NCBI RefSeq assembly: GCF_010667685.1
Contig: NZ_WHZW01000003.1
Coordinates: 107,855 to 171,854 of the forward strand
DNA: 64,000 nt
Direction of reading: 5' to 3'
Source: Bifidobacterium aerophilum
GTDB taxonomy: Bacteria; Actinomycetota; Actinomycetes; Actinomycetales; Bifidobacteriaceae
Under the pieces are notes generated by a model. That model had not been told where the DNA came from and did not search any database. It was given only the letters and a program-made list of their open reading frames with translations. This document shows positions 25,063-32,554 of this stretch, one piece after another. The position numbers were made by a program, and so were the translations under genes. Every line of letters begins with the position of its first letter. The stretch's first letter is position 1.

Positions 25063-26292
25063 ATGTCAGAACCCCAGTCCCCGGACAACCAGCGCAAGCG
25101 CAACTATCTGCCGGCCGAACGCCGCGACATGATCCTGAGCCTGCTCACGCGGCAGAACGTGGCCACGGTGCCGGAACTCGCCACGCTGCTCAACACCACG
25201 GAGATCACGGTGCGCAGGGATCTGGCCGAACTGGGCAACGCCGGCCTGCTCAAGCGCATCCGCGGCGGCGCGATGTCGGTGGGCAGCGACGACGCGCCTC
25301 AGCCATCCACGAACGTCAGCCGCACGGCACGCTTCGAATCCGGCCCGGCATCCGCCGCAGCCCCCGACGTCCCGGGACATGTCGCGAACGCCGCACCAGG
25401 CATCACGACGAATATCGCCCCGGATGCGGCCGCCCCCGCCATCCGCCCCGACGCGCAGCCGGTCATCGGCGTCATGCTGCCCGAACCGAGCTTCTTCTGG
25501 CCCGGCGTCATCGAACGCATGGCTCCGATCGCGGCACGGTACGGTCTGCAACTCACCGTGCGCGAATCGTCCTACGACGAAGGCTCGCCCGACGACGAGA
25601 TCATGGCGGGTCTGACCATCGACCAGAACCTCTGCGGCCTGATCGTCGCACCGAATTCCCATCCCGAATCCGGCAAACGCGCATGGGATTGGATCGAACG
25701 TGCACAGATTCCCACGGTGGTGATCGAACGCGATCAGCCACCGCTGGGCACCTGCTATGTGGATTCTGTGCGTACCAATCATCCGTATGGCGTGCGCAAG
25801 GCCGCCGTGCACTTCCTCGGCCATGGTCATACGCGCATCGGCGCCGCGTTCAGCGAAACGCCGACGTCGGCCATGATCCAGAAAAGCTGGCGCGAACTGG
25901 TCGATGCCAGCGACGGTCGGATCGAATGCCCGTTCATCTGCGATGGCATACAGCCGTATGACGCGCACGGCGTCGATGAGATCGTGGAGCGCATCGCCGC
26001 GACCCACGTCACCGCGATGCTCGTGCATTCCGATTATCTGGCGATCGCGATCGCACAGGTGCTTGAGCGGCGCGGCATCCGCGTGCCGGACGACGTGTCG
26101 CTGATCTCGATCGATGGTTTCGCCACCCCGAGCTCGCGCCCGCTGACCGTGCTGCGTTCCAGTGCGCAGGACCTGGCCGAGGCCGCGGTCACCACGCTGA
26201 TCGAACGCATCCAGAACCCGGACGCGGCGACGCGTCACGTCTTCGTCGACCCGACGCTCATCGACCGTGGTTCCGTGACGGACCGCCACTGA
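25063..26292 (+). CDS. Hybrid regulator: DeoR-type HTH fused to LacI-type sugar-binding domain
   Basis: A 409-residue regulator with an uncommon build. Residues about 13-70 (RRDMILSLLTRQNVATVPELA and ITVRRDLAELGNAGLLKRIRGG) are a DeoR-type winged helix-turn-helix. An Ala/Pro-rich linker follows (about 75-128). From about 130 (PVIGVMLPEPSFFWPGVIERM) to the end is a LacI/GalR periplasmic-fold ligand domain, with HLG-type HTRIG, LVHSDYLAIAIAQ and LISIDGFATPSSRPLTVLRSS. DeoR proteins normally carry a sugar-phosphate-binding domain instead, so this one should sense a free sugar. It is divergent from the small ORF and the DUF2264 gene and probably controls them. Confidence 0.88.
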   Translation: MSEPQSPDNQRKRNYLPAERRDMILSLLTRQNVATVPELATLLNTTEITVRRDLAELGNAGLLKRIRGGAMSVGSDDAPQPSTNVSRTARFESGPASAAAPDVPGHVANAAPGITTNIAPDAAAPAIRPDAQPVIGVMLPEPSFFWPGVIERMAPIAARYGLQLTVRESSYDEGSPDDEIMAGLTIDQNLCGLIVAPNSHPESGKRAWDWIERAQIPTVVIERDQPPLGTCYVDSVRTNHPYGVRKAAVHFLGHGHTRIGAAFSETPTSAMIQKSWRELVDASDGRIECPFICDGIQPYDAHGVDEIVERIAATHVTAMLVHSDYLAIAIAQVLERRGIRVPDDVSLISIDGFATPSSRPLTVLRSSAQDLAEAAVTTLIERIQNPDAATRHVFVDPTLIDRGSVTDRH

Positions 26293-26303
26293 CATGTGCG
26301 ATC

Positions 26304-26342
26304 GCGGGGCGATACGCCACTGACGGTTCCGCATCGCCCCGC
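26304..26342. terminator. 39-nt GC-rich hairpin between convergent genes
   Basis: GCGGGGCGAT pairs perfectly with ATCGCCCCGC, 39 nt in all and without a T-run. Length and stem start match the hairpin units of the 12971-13219 array, so it looks like a single copy of the same family. Confidence 0.75.
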
Positions 26343-26356
26343 GGCCGAATACGACA

Positions 26357-27784
26357 TCATCGGCCGTCCGGCGACAGCATATCCTGCACGGATATCGCCA
26401 TCAGCCCCGTCTCACCACGACCGGCCGCGATCCGCGCCAGCTCGTCGGTTTTGACGAACAAGGCATAATGGCGGTCGGCATACCCCGGGATCAGGTCCGC
26501 CCGGGATCGCAGAACGGCGATCGTGTCAGCGACCTCAAGACTGGACTTCCACTTGCATTCGCCCAACAGGATGGAACCGGTTTTCGCGTCGGCGGCGATG
26601 ACATCGATATCCGTTTCCTGCCTGACCCGGGGATCAGCACCCCACCATTTGCCGAAGGCCGTCGCGCGAAACGGCAAATGCCCTTCACGATTGGCTCGTA
26701 TCAGCCATTGTTCGCATACCGTTTCATACTGCTGTCCGACATAAGTGTCCAGAGCGGGGCCGATCACGTCGGTTTCGACCGCAAGCTCGCCGTCGCCTCG
26801 CTCTATCCTATCCGAATTCGGTCCGACGAAACGGTACCAGAAAGCGAAAAACGGGTCGCCGATCACCCATAGTCCTTTGCGCGTATGCGTCGGATTGTCC
26901 CCGAACGGAACACGGCGCTCGATCAATCCCAGATCGGACAATACGCTCAGGTACTTGCCGACGCTCGATGATGTTGCCAAGCCGGCTTTTCCGGCTATCT
27001 TGTTCTGTCGCGTCGCACCGGACCCTACCGCCTCCATCACCGAGTTGTACACCGCAATGTCGCGCAGTTCCTGACGCAATAGCATCAGCGGTTCCTCATA
27101 GAGCAACCCGCTGGTGTCAAAGAGCAGACGGCCGACATTCTGCTCGTACGACAGATTCGCGCGAATCTGCTTCAGGTAGTACGGAGTGCCGCCAAAAGTA
27201 GCGTAATACTGAACGACATCGATCGGCGACGCGAACGGAAGCATGCGAGCCGTGTCGAACACATCGAACGGCTTAAGACGTATCTGCGCGGTACGCCGAC
27301 CGTACAAGGGACTTTTGTAGCCGAGCACATCGCTTTCCATGAATCCTTCATTGCTGCCGCACAGCACCATCATCACATTCGCGTCTTTGAAACCATGATC
27401 GATGGCGACCTGCAGGATGGAGGGCAATGCCCGTTCGTTCAATGCCGCATAGGGGAATTCATCGAACACGAACAGCATGCGACGGGATGGTTCCGTCCTG
27501 GACTTTTCGACGATGAAATCGAACGCATCCTGCCATAGCGAGAATGCCGGCCTTGAAATCGGCTCGTCGAAAAACCGATAGATCTCGCGTGAAAAATCCC
27601 GCAGGTTCGCGGCTGAGGTCTGTTGACGAGCCGTGAACATAAGCGCATGGCGATCCCTCGCGAATTCGTCAAGCAGCGCGGTTTTGCCGACACGACGACG
27701 ACCGTATAGCACCAACATCTGGAAATCGTCCTGATCCCACAGATCTTCCATCACCGACAGTTCGTGTTCACGTCCGACAAACAT
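26357..27784 (-). CDS. AAA-type ATPase with C-terminal nuclease-like DUF234 domain
   Basis: A 475-residue protein of the archaeal-type ATPase_2/DUF234 group. Walker A is [12 protein letters not shown] (about 29-40), Walker B is [12 protein letters not shown], and an arginine-bearing sensor region follows. A winged-helix part ([26 protein letters not shown]) and a C-terminal DUF234 domain with D-x-D and GECKWKS, a restriction-endonuclease-like E-x-K signature, complete it. Such proteins are common in archaea and anaerobes; their role is unclear, with links to mobile elements and stress. AAGGTGG precedes the ATG by 4 bases. Three evenly spaced palindromes lie directly upstream. It stands alone on its strand between two regulators and metabolic genes. 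Confidence 0.87.
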   Translation of the reverse strand: MFVGREHELSVMEDLWDQDDFQMLVLYGRRRVGKTALLDEFARDRHALMFTARQQTSAANLRDFSREIYRFFDEPISRPAFSLWQDAFDFIVEKSRTEPSRRMLFVFDEFPYAALNERALPSILQVAIDHGFKDANVMMVLCGSNEGFMESDVLGYKSPLYGRRTAQIRLKPFDVFDTARMLPFASPIDVVQYYATFGGTPYYLKQIRANLSYEQNVGRLLFDTSGLLYEEPLMLLRQELRDIAVYNSVMEAVGSGATRQNKIAGKAGLATSSSVGKYLSVLSDLGLIERRVPFGDNPTHTRKGLWVIGDPFFAFWYRFVGPNSDRIERGDGELAVETDVIGPALDTYVGQQYETVCEQWLIRANREGHLPFRATAFGKWWGADPRVRQETDIDVIAADAKTGSILLGECKWKSSLEVADTIAVLRSRADLIPGYADRHYALFVKTDELARIAAGRGETGLMAISVQDMLSPDGR

Positions 27785-27801
27785 GCAACCACCTTACATA
27801 T

Positions 27802-27846
27802 GATACTCACGAGTATCTTACTCTAGAGTATCATACTCAAGAGTAT
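27802..27846 (-). promoter_or_regulatory. Three tandem GAGTAT palindromes at 15-bp spacing
   Basis: GATACTCACGAGTATC (27802-27817), TACTCTAGAGTA (27819-27830) and ATACTCAAGAGTAT (27833-27846) are palindromes of the form TACTC-NN-GAGTA. Their centres are exactly 15 bases apart. The first begins 18 bases before the ATPase start codon. A further partial palindrome AGTATTAAATACT follows at 27842-27854. They probably form a repressor array for the ATPase gene. Confidence 0.82.
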
Positions 27847-27902
27847 TAAATACTTGGACCACTAATCATCCGGCTTCGTTCACGCGAGCCGTCCGGCAAG
27901 GA

Positions 27903-28769
27903 TCAGGGATGGCCCACAATGAGATCGGACGGACGCAGGCCACGGTAATCCCTGATCATGCGGTCATAGCGGCCGCAGCCGGCGACGGGAACGCGGGCAT
28001 GACCGGTGACGGCGATCACGTAGCCGCCGGAGGCCCGGGCCGCGGCCAACCCCGGCAGAGAGTCCTCGAAGATCACGCATCGACGCATGAGATCACGGGA
28101 CGGAATAGACGCGTTCCCCGTGCTCACGCCCTCACCATGGCGACCGCTGTCGCGCATCCTGTGTTCCGACCCGGCCGTAACGGCGATGCGCGCGGCCGCC
28201 AGATACGGCGCCGGATCGGGCTTGTGCGGGACATCGTCGTCACCGCTGATCGCACCGACGAACGAACCGGCCGGCGCGTGGGCCAGCACGTTGTCCACGA
28301 TCGGCCGCGGCGAACCGGTGACCAACACGGAAGGCACACATGCCTCGGCAAGTTCCGCCAATAATTCACAAGCCCCTTCGATCCACGGCAAACGTTCACG
28401 TTCCATGCACATCACCTGATCAGTCAGCGTGGAGACGATCACCTCATCCGGCAGGTCAACGCCGCGCTCGCGCAGCAGGCGTATGATCATCGGCAGCGCG
28501 GCCCCCTGCATCGCCTCGGCGAGCGCGTCGTCCCACGCGCCGCCGCACCGCTCCAGCAATGCACGCTCGGCGCGCACCCAGTACGGGTCCGAGTCGATCA
28601 GCGTGCCGTCCAAGTCCCAGAACACCGCTGCCGGCAGACCCGCAGACCCGCCGACAGCGCAGCCGGCACCAGAGATCCGTCCGACGGTACCGCACACGGC
28701 ACTGTCGGCACCAGCACCGTCAGCAGCCTGGTCACCCGCATCGCAACGTTCCCCGACCTCACCGCTCAC
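27903..28769 (-). CDS. HAD-superfamily phosphatase, beta-phosphoglucomutase-like
   Basis: A 288-residue haloacid-dehalogenase-type enzyme. FWDLDGTLIDSDPYW carries the D-x-D-G-T nucleophile motif (about 50-60), a helical cap follows, SVLVTGSPRP has the motif II Thr/Ser, HKPDPAPYL the motif III Lys, and CVIFEDSLPGLAAARASGGY motif IV. It should hydrolyse or shift a sugar phosphate. The GTG start at 28769 is backed by AAGGAG 7 bases upstream. The first 45 residues are Gly/Ala-rich and unusual for the family, so a later start is possible, but none has as good a site. A low-complexity insert lies near residues 205-225. Confidence 0.82.
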   Translation of the reverse strand: MSGEVGERCDAGDQAADGAGADSAVCGTVGRISGAGCAVGGSAGLPAAVFWDLDGTLIDSDPYWVRAERALLERCGGAWDDALAEAMQGAALPMIIRLLRERGVDLPDEVIVSTLTDQVMCMERERLPWIEGACELLAELAEACVPSVLVTGSPRPIVDNVLAHAPAGSFVGAISGDDDVPHKPDPAPYLAAARIAVTAGSEHRMRDSGRHGEGVSTGNASIPSRDLMRRCVIFEDSLPGLAAARASGGYVIAVTGHARVPVAGCGRYDRMIRDYRGLRPSDLIVGHP

Positions 28770-28796
28770 CGCAACGCTCCTTGCTCACGCACGAAC

Positions 28797-28842
28797 GGGC
28801 GTTTTCTTCCACGGAACGATGGTTCCGCAGACGAAAACGCCC
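28797..28842. terminator. Long perfect hairpin upstream of HAD gene
   Basis: GGGCGTTTTC pairs with GAAAACGCCC, enclosing an inner stem CGGAAC-GATG-GTTCCG. It lies between the DUF5107 stop and the HAD start on the minus strand. It probably separates the two transcripts; an attenuator is possible. Confidence 0.7.
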
Positions 28843-28884
28843 TGTCTCATGGTAGGCGCCCACGGCAGACGCCCCTCCACGACG

Positions 28885-28933
28885 GGCATCGTGCCGGCGC
28901 ACCGATAACGACCGATGCAACCGGCACGATGCC
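28885..28933 (-). terminator. GC-rich hairpin after the DUF5107 gene
   Basis: GGCATCGTGCCGG pairs perfectly with CCGGCACGATGCC across a 23-base loop, 40 bases after the stop codon. No T-run follows. Confidence 0.7.
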
Positions 28934-28972
28934 ATCACCTTGATGCCATAACCGTCACAGCCGCCCCAGCCG

Positions 28973-31900
28973 TCACAGCAGCTGCCGCACGCCGATCTCG
29001 TCGGCGAACAGGTTCGCCTGGATGTGGCTCGGGTCGAGCGCGAGCGCATCATCGAGGAACCGCGCGGCCGCCTCGCGATCGCCGGTGCCGATGTTGGCCA
29101 GTCCCATCAGGTAGAGGCAGTGGACGCGGTTCATCTTCGTGTAGTCGTTGTCGAAGATGAGGAAGTCCGGCAGCGAGACGGCGAAGTAGTCGATCCTGAC
29201 CTGGTCGTCGAGGTGCTGCTCGCCGTAGTCGAGCAGCCGGTAGAACCGCGCGTTGGCCGGGCCTTCCTCGCCGAGCGCCTTGTGGGCGAGTCCCTGGAAC
29301 AGGATCATTTCGGCGGGCTGGTCGTTGTAGTACATCGCGCCCTTCACCTCGTCGGGGCCGATCGTCGCCTGCCGGAATTCGGCGCGCGCGGCCGACTCGT
29401 CGCCGAGCGCACGTTCGACCACGCCGAGCCAGTAGTGGATGTCGTTGTCCTTCTGCCCTTCGAGTTTGCCTTCGCCGAGGTTCTGTGGGTAGGACAGCGC
29501 GCGCCCGAGCAGCTCCTTCGCCCGATCCCAGTCGCCGGCGGCCATCGCGTCCTTGGCGAGCAGGGTGAGCGCGATGCGGTATTGCGCGGTGATCTTGCCT
29601 TCGCCGCCCTCCCACGGGTGGAAGCGGCGCCGCCCCATCAGCTCGTATGCCCGCGCGTAACGCCCGGTGAGGTTGAGCACGGTCAGGTATTCGATATACA
29701 GGTCGTCGCGTTCGCCGACCACATCGGGGTGCTTCTCGAATTCCGCAAGCCGTTGCGCGTACGTCCAACCGATCTTGCGGTGCAGCTGATCCATTTCAAG
29801 GAAGACGCGCGCGTCCGACCCGTCGAGACGGTACGCCTCCTCGATCTCCCGCTGTGCGGCCGTCGCGTCGCCGCGCTTGTTGTAGTAGGCGAGCGCGAGG
29901 TTGCGATGCACGGTCGGGAAGCCCGGATCACGGTCGCGCGAACGCTCCCACAGCCCGATCGCACGGTCGGCGAGCGTCTTGTCGTAGTACAGGCAACCGA
30001 GATAGTACGGCGCCCTGGCACCGTCCACGGACTCGATCGCGGCCTCCAACGGCGCGATATCCTCAAGCTTGTTCGGGAAGCAGTAGTCGGACGGCGCGGC
30101 TTCGGCTGCCTCGAACGCGGTCCGCGCCTCCTCGTCGCGGCCAAGCGCTGCCAGATACAGACCCTCGTAGTACTTGACCATCGGCTTCGACTGGTCGGTC
30201 TCGGCGAGCAGCGCGAGCGCCTCCTCGTAGGCGCCGAACAGCGCGTAGTCGCGGGCGGCCTGCAGGTGGTTTTCGAAGAATCCGCGCATGAGACCGGACA
30301 GTTCGGCCGGGTCTCCCCCGGCGATCACGCGTTCGTTGCCGGACACGAAGTCGAACCGGTCAACCGCGAGGTTCTCGGCGAGCGCGGCCGCGGCGTCTTC
30401 CGCGCGTCCCAGCCTGCGCAGCACGTAGGCTCGCAGGCCGCGCGCCTTGATGTTCATCGTGTTGCGGGTGAGCGCGGTGTCGACGTATTCGAGCGCGTCC
30501 GCGAAGTCGCCGCGGCGGGCGGCGATGGCGGCCATGGCGAAGAACGCGCGCTCTTTCTGCGCGTCGTCCCAGGTGGCCTTGTAGAACATGTCGAACGCGT
30601 CGTCGTCACGGCCCTGGTAGAGCAGGTCGAGACCGAGGTTGTAGTGCGGTTCCGAGTCGTACGGCTGCGTGTTGTGCTTGGTCAGGCGCTTGATCGCGGT
30701 GCGGAAGTACCGTTCGGCACCCGCGAAGTCGCCGCGGCGCAGCAGCAGCCGGCCGTACGCGTTGTTGATGCGCGCGTCGCCGGGGTCGCGCTTCAAGCCT
30801 TCGAGATAGTACGGGTCGGGCATGTATGTGGCGTGACGGTACTGCTCAAGGTGCAGGCCGGCGAGCAGCAGCTCCTCGTTTGTGAGGATGTCCTCCGGGT
30901 CGTCGGCGGCCTTGGCCGGCTCGGGCAGCTTGTCGATCGTCTTCGGCTGTGGCGTGTACTTGACGAGCACGGTCCCGTCGGCGGAGGTCACGGTCGCGGT
31001 GATGTCGGTGGCGGCCGCGTCGCCGGTGTCGAATTCGGCGCGCACGATGTCGTTCGGGCTGATCGTGCCGACGTACGAGTACAGCGTCGCGCCGGTGCGG
31101 TCGTCGGTGACGGTGACGTGCGCATGCTCGTACACGCTCGTCGCGTATGCGGTGACGCGCCCCTGACCGGCGGCCAGCCCCTGCGCTTCGATGCCTTCGG
31201 TCTCGCCGGCCGCGCCGAACGAATCCTCCGGTCCGATCTCGAGGTTCACGGCCGCGTCGATCGACGCGTTCTTGACCAGCCCCACGCCCTTGTACGGCAT
31301 GAAGTACTGGGTGAACGTCTTGCCCTCGTACGGCTTGAGCCATGTGAAGTCGGGCTGGTTGTCGGTGAACACGCCGGTCATCAGCTCGACGTACGGGCCG
31401 TTCGCGTCCGTGAGGTTACGGTCCCATGCGCGGCCGAAGTCGCCGTTGCCCCACGTCCACTGCTTCTTGCCGGGCGAGATGTGGTGGTCGGCCACGTGCA
31501 GGATGCCGGCGCCGACGCCGAAGTCGTAGCCGCCGACGAAGTTGTAGTCGGAATGCGCGGCCATGTACGAGGTCGGCACGGGCACGTTCTTGTAGCGGCC
31601 GATGTCGACGCCTTCGGAGTAGTCGTGCTTGTAATACGTGCCGGTTGCGATCGGATAGCGGGACACGTCGCGCTTGCCGTGGTCCATGACGGCGGTCACG
31701 TCCGGCGGCATCACGGTTTTCGTGTGCTCGTTGACGGGCACGGCCGGGTTCGCCCACCACAGGAAGGTCTGCGGCAGCGCGGTTCCGTTGTACAGCTGCG
31801 CGTCGATCTCGATGTATGCCTTGCCCGGGTGCAGCGCGATCGTGGTGACGACCTGCGTGCCGTACATCTGGTCGGTGTCGTGGAGAGCCACGGCCTTGCC

Positions 31901-32320
31901 GCCGTCCGGCAGGTCCTCGACCGTATAGTCGACCGGCAGGTACGTGGTCGGACGGTGGTGCTGCGGCCAGTTGAATTCGATGCCGCCGGAGATCCACGGT
32001 CCGGTCAGACCCACGAGCGCCGGTTTGATCACGTTGTTGCGGTAGACGAAGTCGTAGCCGTTCGTCTTGTCCTTCGCGTATTGGATGCGACCGCCGAGTT
32101 CCGGCAGCACGGTCACTTCGAGATACTCGTTCTCGATGATCACGGCCCGGTAGTCCTTGTCGCGCTTGACATCGCTGATCGTCTCGATGACCGGATACGG
32201 ATAGACGCGGCCCGAACTGCCCTGATACACGCGCTTTTCGATGAACTCCGGGTTCTTGTCCGCCGCGCCGATCTCGTAGGTGGGGATCGTGATGACGGTG
32301 TCCCGAATCGTCACTGCCAT
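28973..32320 (-). CDS. DUF5107 carbohydrate-active-like protein with TPR tail
   Basis: A 1115-residue cytosolic protein. Residues about 30-420 are the DUF5107 domain, a beta-sandwich resembling galactose mutarotase, with ENEYLEVTVLPELGGRIQYAKDK and WISGGIEFNWPQHHRPTTY. The remaining 600 residues are helical tetratricopeptide-type repeats (for example NNAYGRLLLRRGDFAGAERYFRTA). The start at 32320 follows AAGGAG. No enzymatic activity is firmly known for this family. It occurs beside GH2 and transporter genes in many bacteria, as here, so it may be a glycosidase, epimerase or scaffold for the oligosaccharide handled by the cluster. It sits downstream of a separate intergenic region with AraC-like boxes. 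Confidence 0.85.
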   Translation of the reverse strand: MAVTIRDTVITIPTYEIGAADKNPEFIEKRVYQGSSGRVYPYPVIETISDVKRDKDYRAVIIENEYLEVTVLPELGGRIQYAKDKTNGYDFVYRNNVIKPALVGLTGPWISGGIEFNWPQHHRPTTYLPVDYTVEDLPDGGKAVALHDTDQMYGTQVVTTIALHPGKAYIEIDAQLYNGTALPQTFLWWANPAVPVNEHTKTVMPPDVTAVMDHGKRDVSRYPIATGTYYKHDYSEGVDIGRYKNVPVPTSYMAAHSDYNFVGGYDFGVGAGILHVADHHISPGKKQWTWGNGDFGRAWDRNLTDANGPYVELMTGVFTDNQPDFTWLKPYEGKTFTQYFMPYKGVGLVKNASIDAAVNLEIGPEDSFGAAGETEGIEAQGLAAGQGRVTAYATSVYEHAHVTVTDDRTGATLYSYVGTISPNDIVRAEFDTGDAAATDITATVTSADGTVLVKYTPQPKTIDKLPEPAKAADDPEDILTNEELLLAGLHLEQYRHATYMPDPYYLEGLKRDPGDARINNAYGRLLLRRGDFAGAERYFRTAIKRLTKHNTQPYDSEPHYNLGLDLLYQGRDDDAFDMFYKATWDDAQKERAFFAMAAIAARRGDFADALEYVDTALTRNTMNIKARGLRAYVLRRLGRAEDAAAALAENLAVDRFDFVSGNERVIAGGDPAELSGLMRGFFENHLQAARDYALFGAYEEALALLAETDQSKPMVKYYEGLYLAALGRDEEARTAFEAAEAAPSDYCFPNKLEDIAPLEAAIESVDGARAPYYLGCLYYDKTLADRAIGLWERSRDRDPGFPTVHRNLALAYYNKRGDATAAQREIEEAYRLDGSDARVFLEMDQLHRKIGWTYAQRLAEFEKHPDVVGERDDLYIEYLTVLNLTGRYARAYELMGRRRFHPWEGGEGKITAQYRIALTLLAKDAMAAGDWDRAKELLGRALSYPQNLGEGKLEGQKDNDIHYWLGVVERALGDESAARAEFRQATIGPDEVKGAMYYNDQPAEMILFQGLAHKALGEEGPANARFYRLLDYGEQHLDDQVRIDYFAVSLPDFLIFDNDYTKMNRVHCLYLMGLANIGTGDREAAARFLDDALALDPSHIQANLFADEIGVRQLL

Positions 32321-32437
32321 AGTGTGCTCCTTCATTGGAACTGCCTTGGAAACCATGCGACCGGCCCATTGTCGCCGTTACCGCAACATAGTGATCGCTT
32401 GCTTCAAGACTAAGACCGTTTTCCGGCCGATACAGGG

Positions 32438-32471
32438 TTTTTTCTGCTCACCAATAGTGAAAAATTGCTCT
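32438..32471 (-). promoter_or_regulatory. AraC-box-like sites upstream of the DUF5107 gene
   Basis: TTTTTTCTGCTCA at 32438-32450 and AGTGAAAAATTGCTCT at 32456-32471 resemble the TGTAGAAWAAYTGCTCA sites upstream of the AraC gene at 40311. They lie about 118-150 bases before the DUF5107 start. The likeness is clear in the TGCTC end and looser elsewhere. Confidence 0.5.
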
Positions 32472-32498
32472 CACTTTGCCGAATGCCGACAGATATGA

Positions 32499-32540
32499 CC
32501 GTGCGGGCGGCGCAGCCGACCGGCCACGCCGCCCGCACGG
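32499..32540 (-). terminator. GC-rich hairpin after the first GH2 gene
   Basis: CCGTGCGGGCGGCG pairs perfectly with CGCCGCCCGCACGG across 14 bases, 15 bases after the stop codon at 32555. No T-run. Confidence 0.72.
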
Positions 32541-32554
32541 GCACGGCACCAACG

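Noticed and set aside
29024..32413. Long antisense frame opposite the DUF5107 gene
   Set aside because: The minus-strand frame has clear domains, a ribosome site and TPR repeats; the plus frame is a shadow.
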